Shown: positions 63,375 to 64,000 of the stretch, one piece after another
Layout of the letters: each line of letters opens with the position of its first letter
How positions within the stretch are numbered: position 1 is the first letter of the stretch
Source of the DNA: Acridotheres tristis
Lineage: Eukaryota; Chordata; Aves; Passeriformes; Sturnidae
Direction: 5' to 3'
Length of the DNA stretch: 64,000 nt
Assembly: GCA_037013685.1 (NCBI GenBank)
Contig: CM072892.1
Span: 18,853,501-18,917,500 of the forward strand
Notes under the pieces: model-generated
Told to the model about the DNA's origin: nothing
The model's input: the letters and a program-made list of their open reading frames with translations, nothing else
The model's database searches: none
Made by a program: the position numbers and the translations under genes

Positions 63375-63434
63375 GGGTTTTTTGGTTTTGGTTTTGGTTT
63401 TGGGATTTTTTGGTGTGGTTTTTTTTTTTTTTTT
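63375..63434. repeat. G/T-rich tract with GGTTTT units, copy 2
   Basis: Three to four GGTTTT units followed by GGGATTTTTTGGTGTGG and a T-run of about 16 (63419-63434). It nearly repeats the tract at 47782-47813. Four nearby GG pairs could allow a weak two-layer G-quadruplex. Confidence 0.85.
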
Positions 63435-64000
63435 GCTTGTTTTTAACTTGTATTGTTTTTAGGAACTGTCATGAAACCAACTGGCATATAGAATAGAGTC
63501 ATTTGATTTCAATATATATGTATCTTCTTTATGGTTTATTAAACTAATTAATCTCAGTAGAATAATATGGATAGCATAGTATGAAAAACAAAAAGCAATC
63601 AAACAGCAGTGCTCTTTTCTGGCTTTTCAGTACAATTCACATCTTTGTTTGCACTTCATGTACTTATTAACAACTATGTCATATGTTTAAACCAGCAACA
63701 TCTTGCCAGTAACATACCACAAACTTCTATCTATTTTGAATGTAAATAGTAAACAAGAGGAAGAATGGAAAAGCAATTCTCAGGTCTAAGTTGCGCAGTA
63801 TATTAAGAAATACAAGCAGCACTCTTTGGATTAATTATATATTTCACAGTGAATTCCAGTTCACACTATTGCTTGCATAATACAAAAGGAATGTCCTTTC
63901 CAATTACTATGTTTTTCTTTTGATAGATACTATGGTTAATCGACTGAATCTTTGCAAAAAACAAAACTGTAAAGAAGACTTGGAGTCAGTTTCAATATTG
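63435..64000. other. AT-rich non-coding DNA
   Basis: Right edge of the window. No gene, RNA gene or transposon recognised. Confidence 0.45.

Noticed and set aside
1..64000. tRNA, rRNA and small RNA genes
   Set aside because: No cloverleaf-capable A/B-box pairs, rRNA core sequence or snRNA signature was recognised by eye on either strand.

Overview
The window looks like non-coding nuclear DNA from a bird. It is AT-rich and CpG-poor. I found no open reading frame that resembles a host protein and no convincing exon. The longest uninterrupted frames are about 100 to 140 codons, which is the chance level for 64 kb read in six frames. The bird assignment rests on three CR1 LINE fragments and on two LTR fragments of the ERVL-like family that begins TGTCCTG, contains TATAAA and ATTAAA, and ends close to ACCA[C/T]GACA. 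These families are typical of bird genomes. I recognised them from memory; no database search was possible. A songbird or other neoavian is plausible but not proven.

Layout. 0-3.1 kb: an A-rich tract, a CR1 remnant on the + strand (RT region joined to the 3' end), a probable LTR on the - strand with CCAAT, TATA and AATAAA in order, and an internally deleted ERVL-type LTR. 3.1-7.4 kb: unremarkable AT-rich DNA. 7.6-8.1 kb: an abrupt GC-rich island of unknown origin. 8.5-10.1 kb: mixed-composition DNA that reads like conserved non-coding sequence. 11.2-12.4 kb: a cluster of a T-run, a short - strand CR1 tail, one copy of an unclassified repeat (second copy at 15.3 kb) and a nearly full-length ERVL-type solo LTR. 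17-19.4 kb: TA microsatellite and A/C-rich low complexity. 20.6-21.5 kb: a CpG-containing, exon-like but non-coding stretch. 25.8-26.5 kb: another possible conserved block. 28-38 kb: sparse AT-rich DNA with microsatellites and one perfect CRE palindrome. 38.2-38.6 kb: a long purine tract and a TA-rich duplication. 40.5-40.9 kb: a second GC-rich island. 47 kb: TA microsatellite. 49.3-50.0 kb: the longest CR1 fragment (- strand). 51.4, 59.9-60.6 and 61.75-62.0 kb: further conserved-element candidates. 63.4 kb: a G/T-rich tract that nearly repeats one at 47.8 kb.

Nothing here works as an operon or pathway. The window is best read as a gene desert or part of a very large intron. Its interpretable content is decayed retroelements, simple repeats and a few candidate regulatory stretches. 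I did not find a new biological system. The most checkable loose ends are the unclassified two-copy repeat at 11.45/15.31 kb, the unidentified - strand LTR at 2.0-2.3 kb, the GC-rich islands, and the candidate conserved elements.
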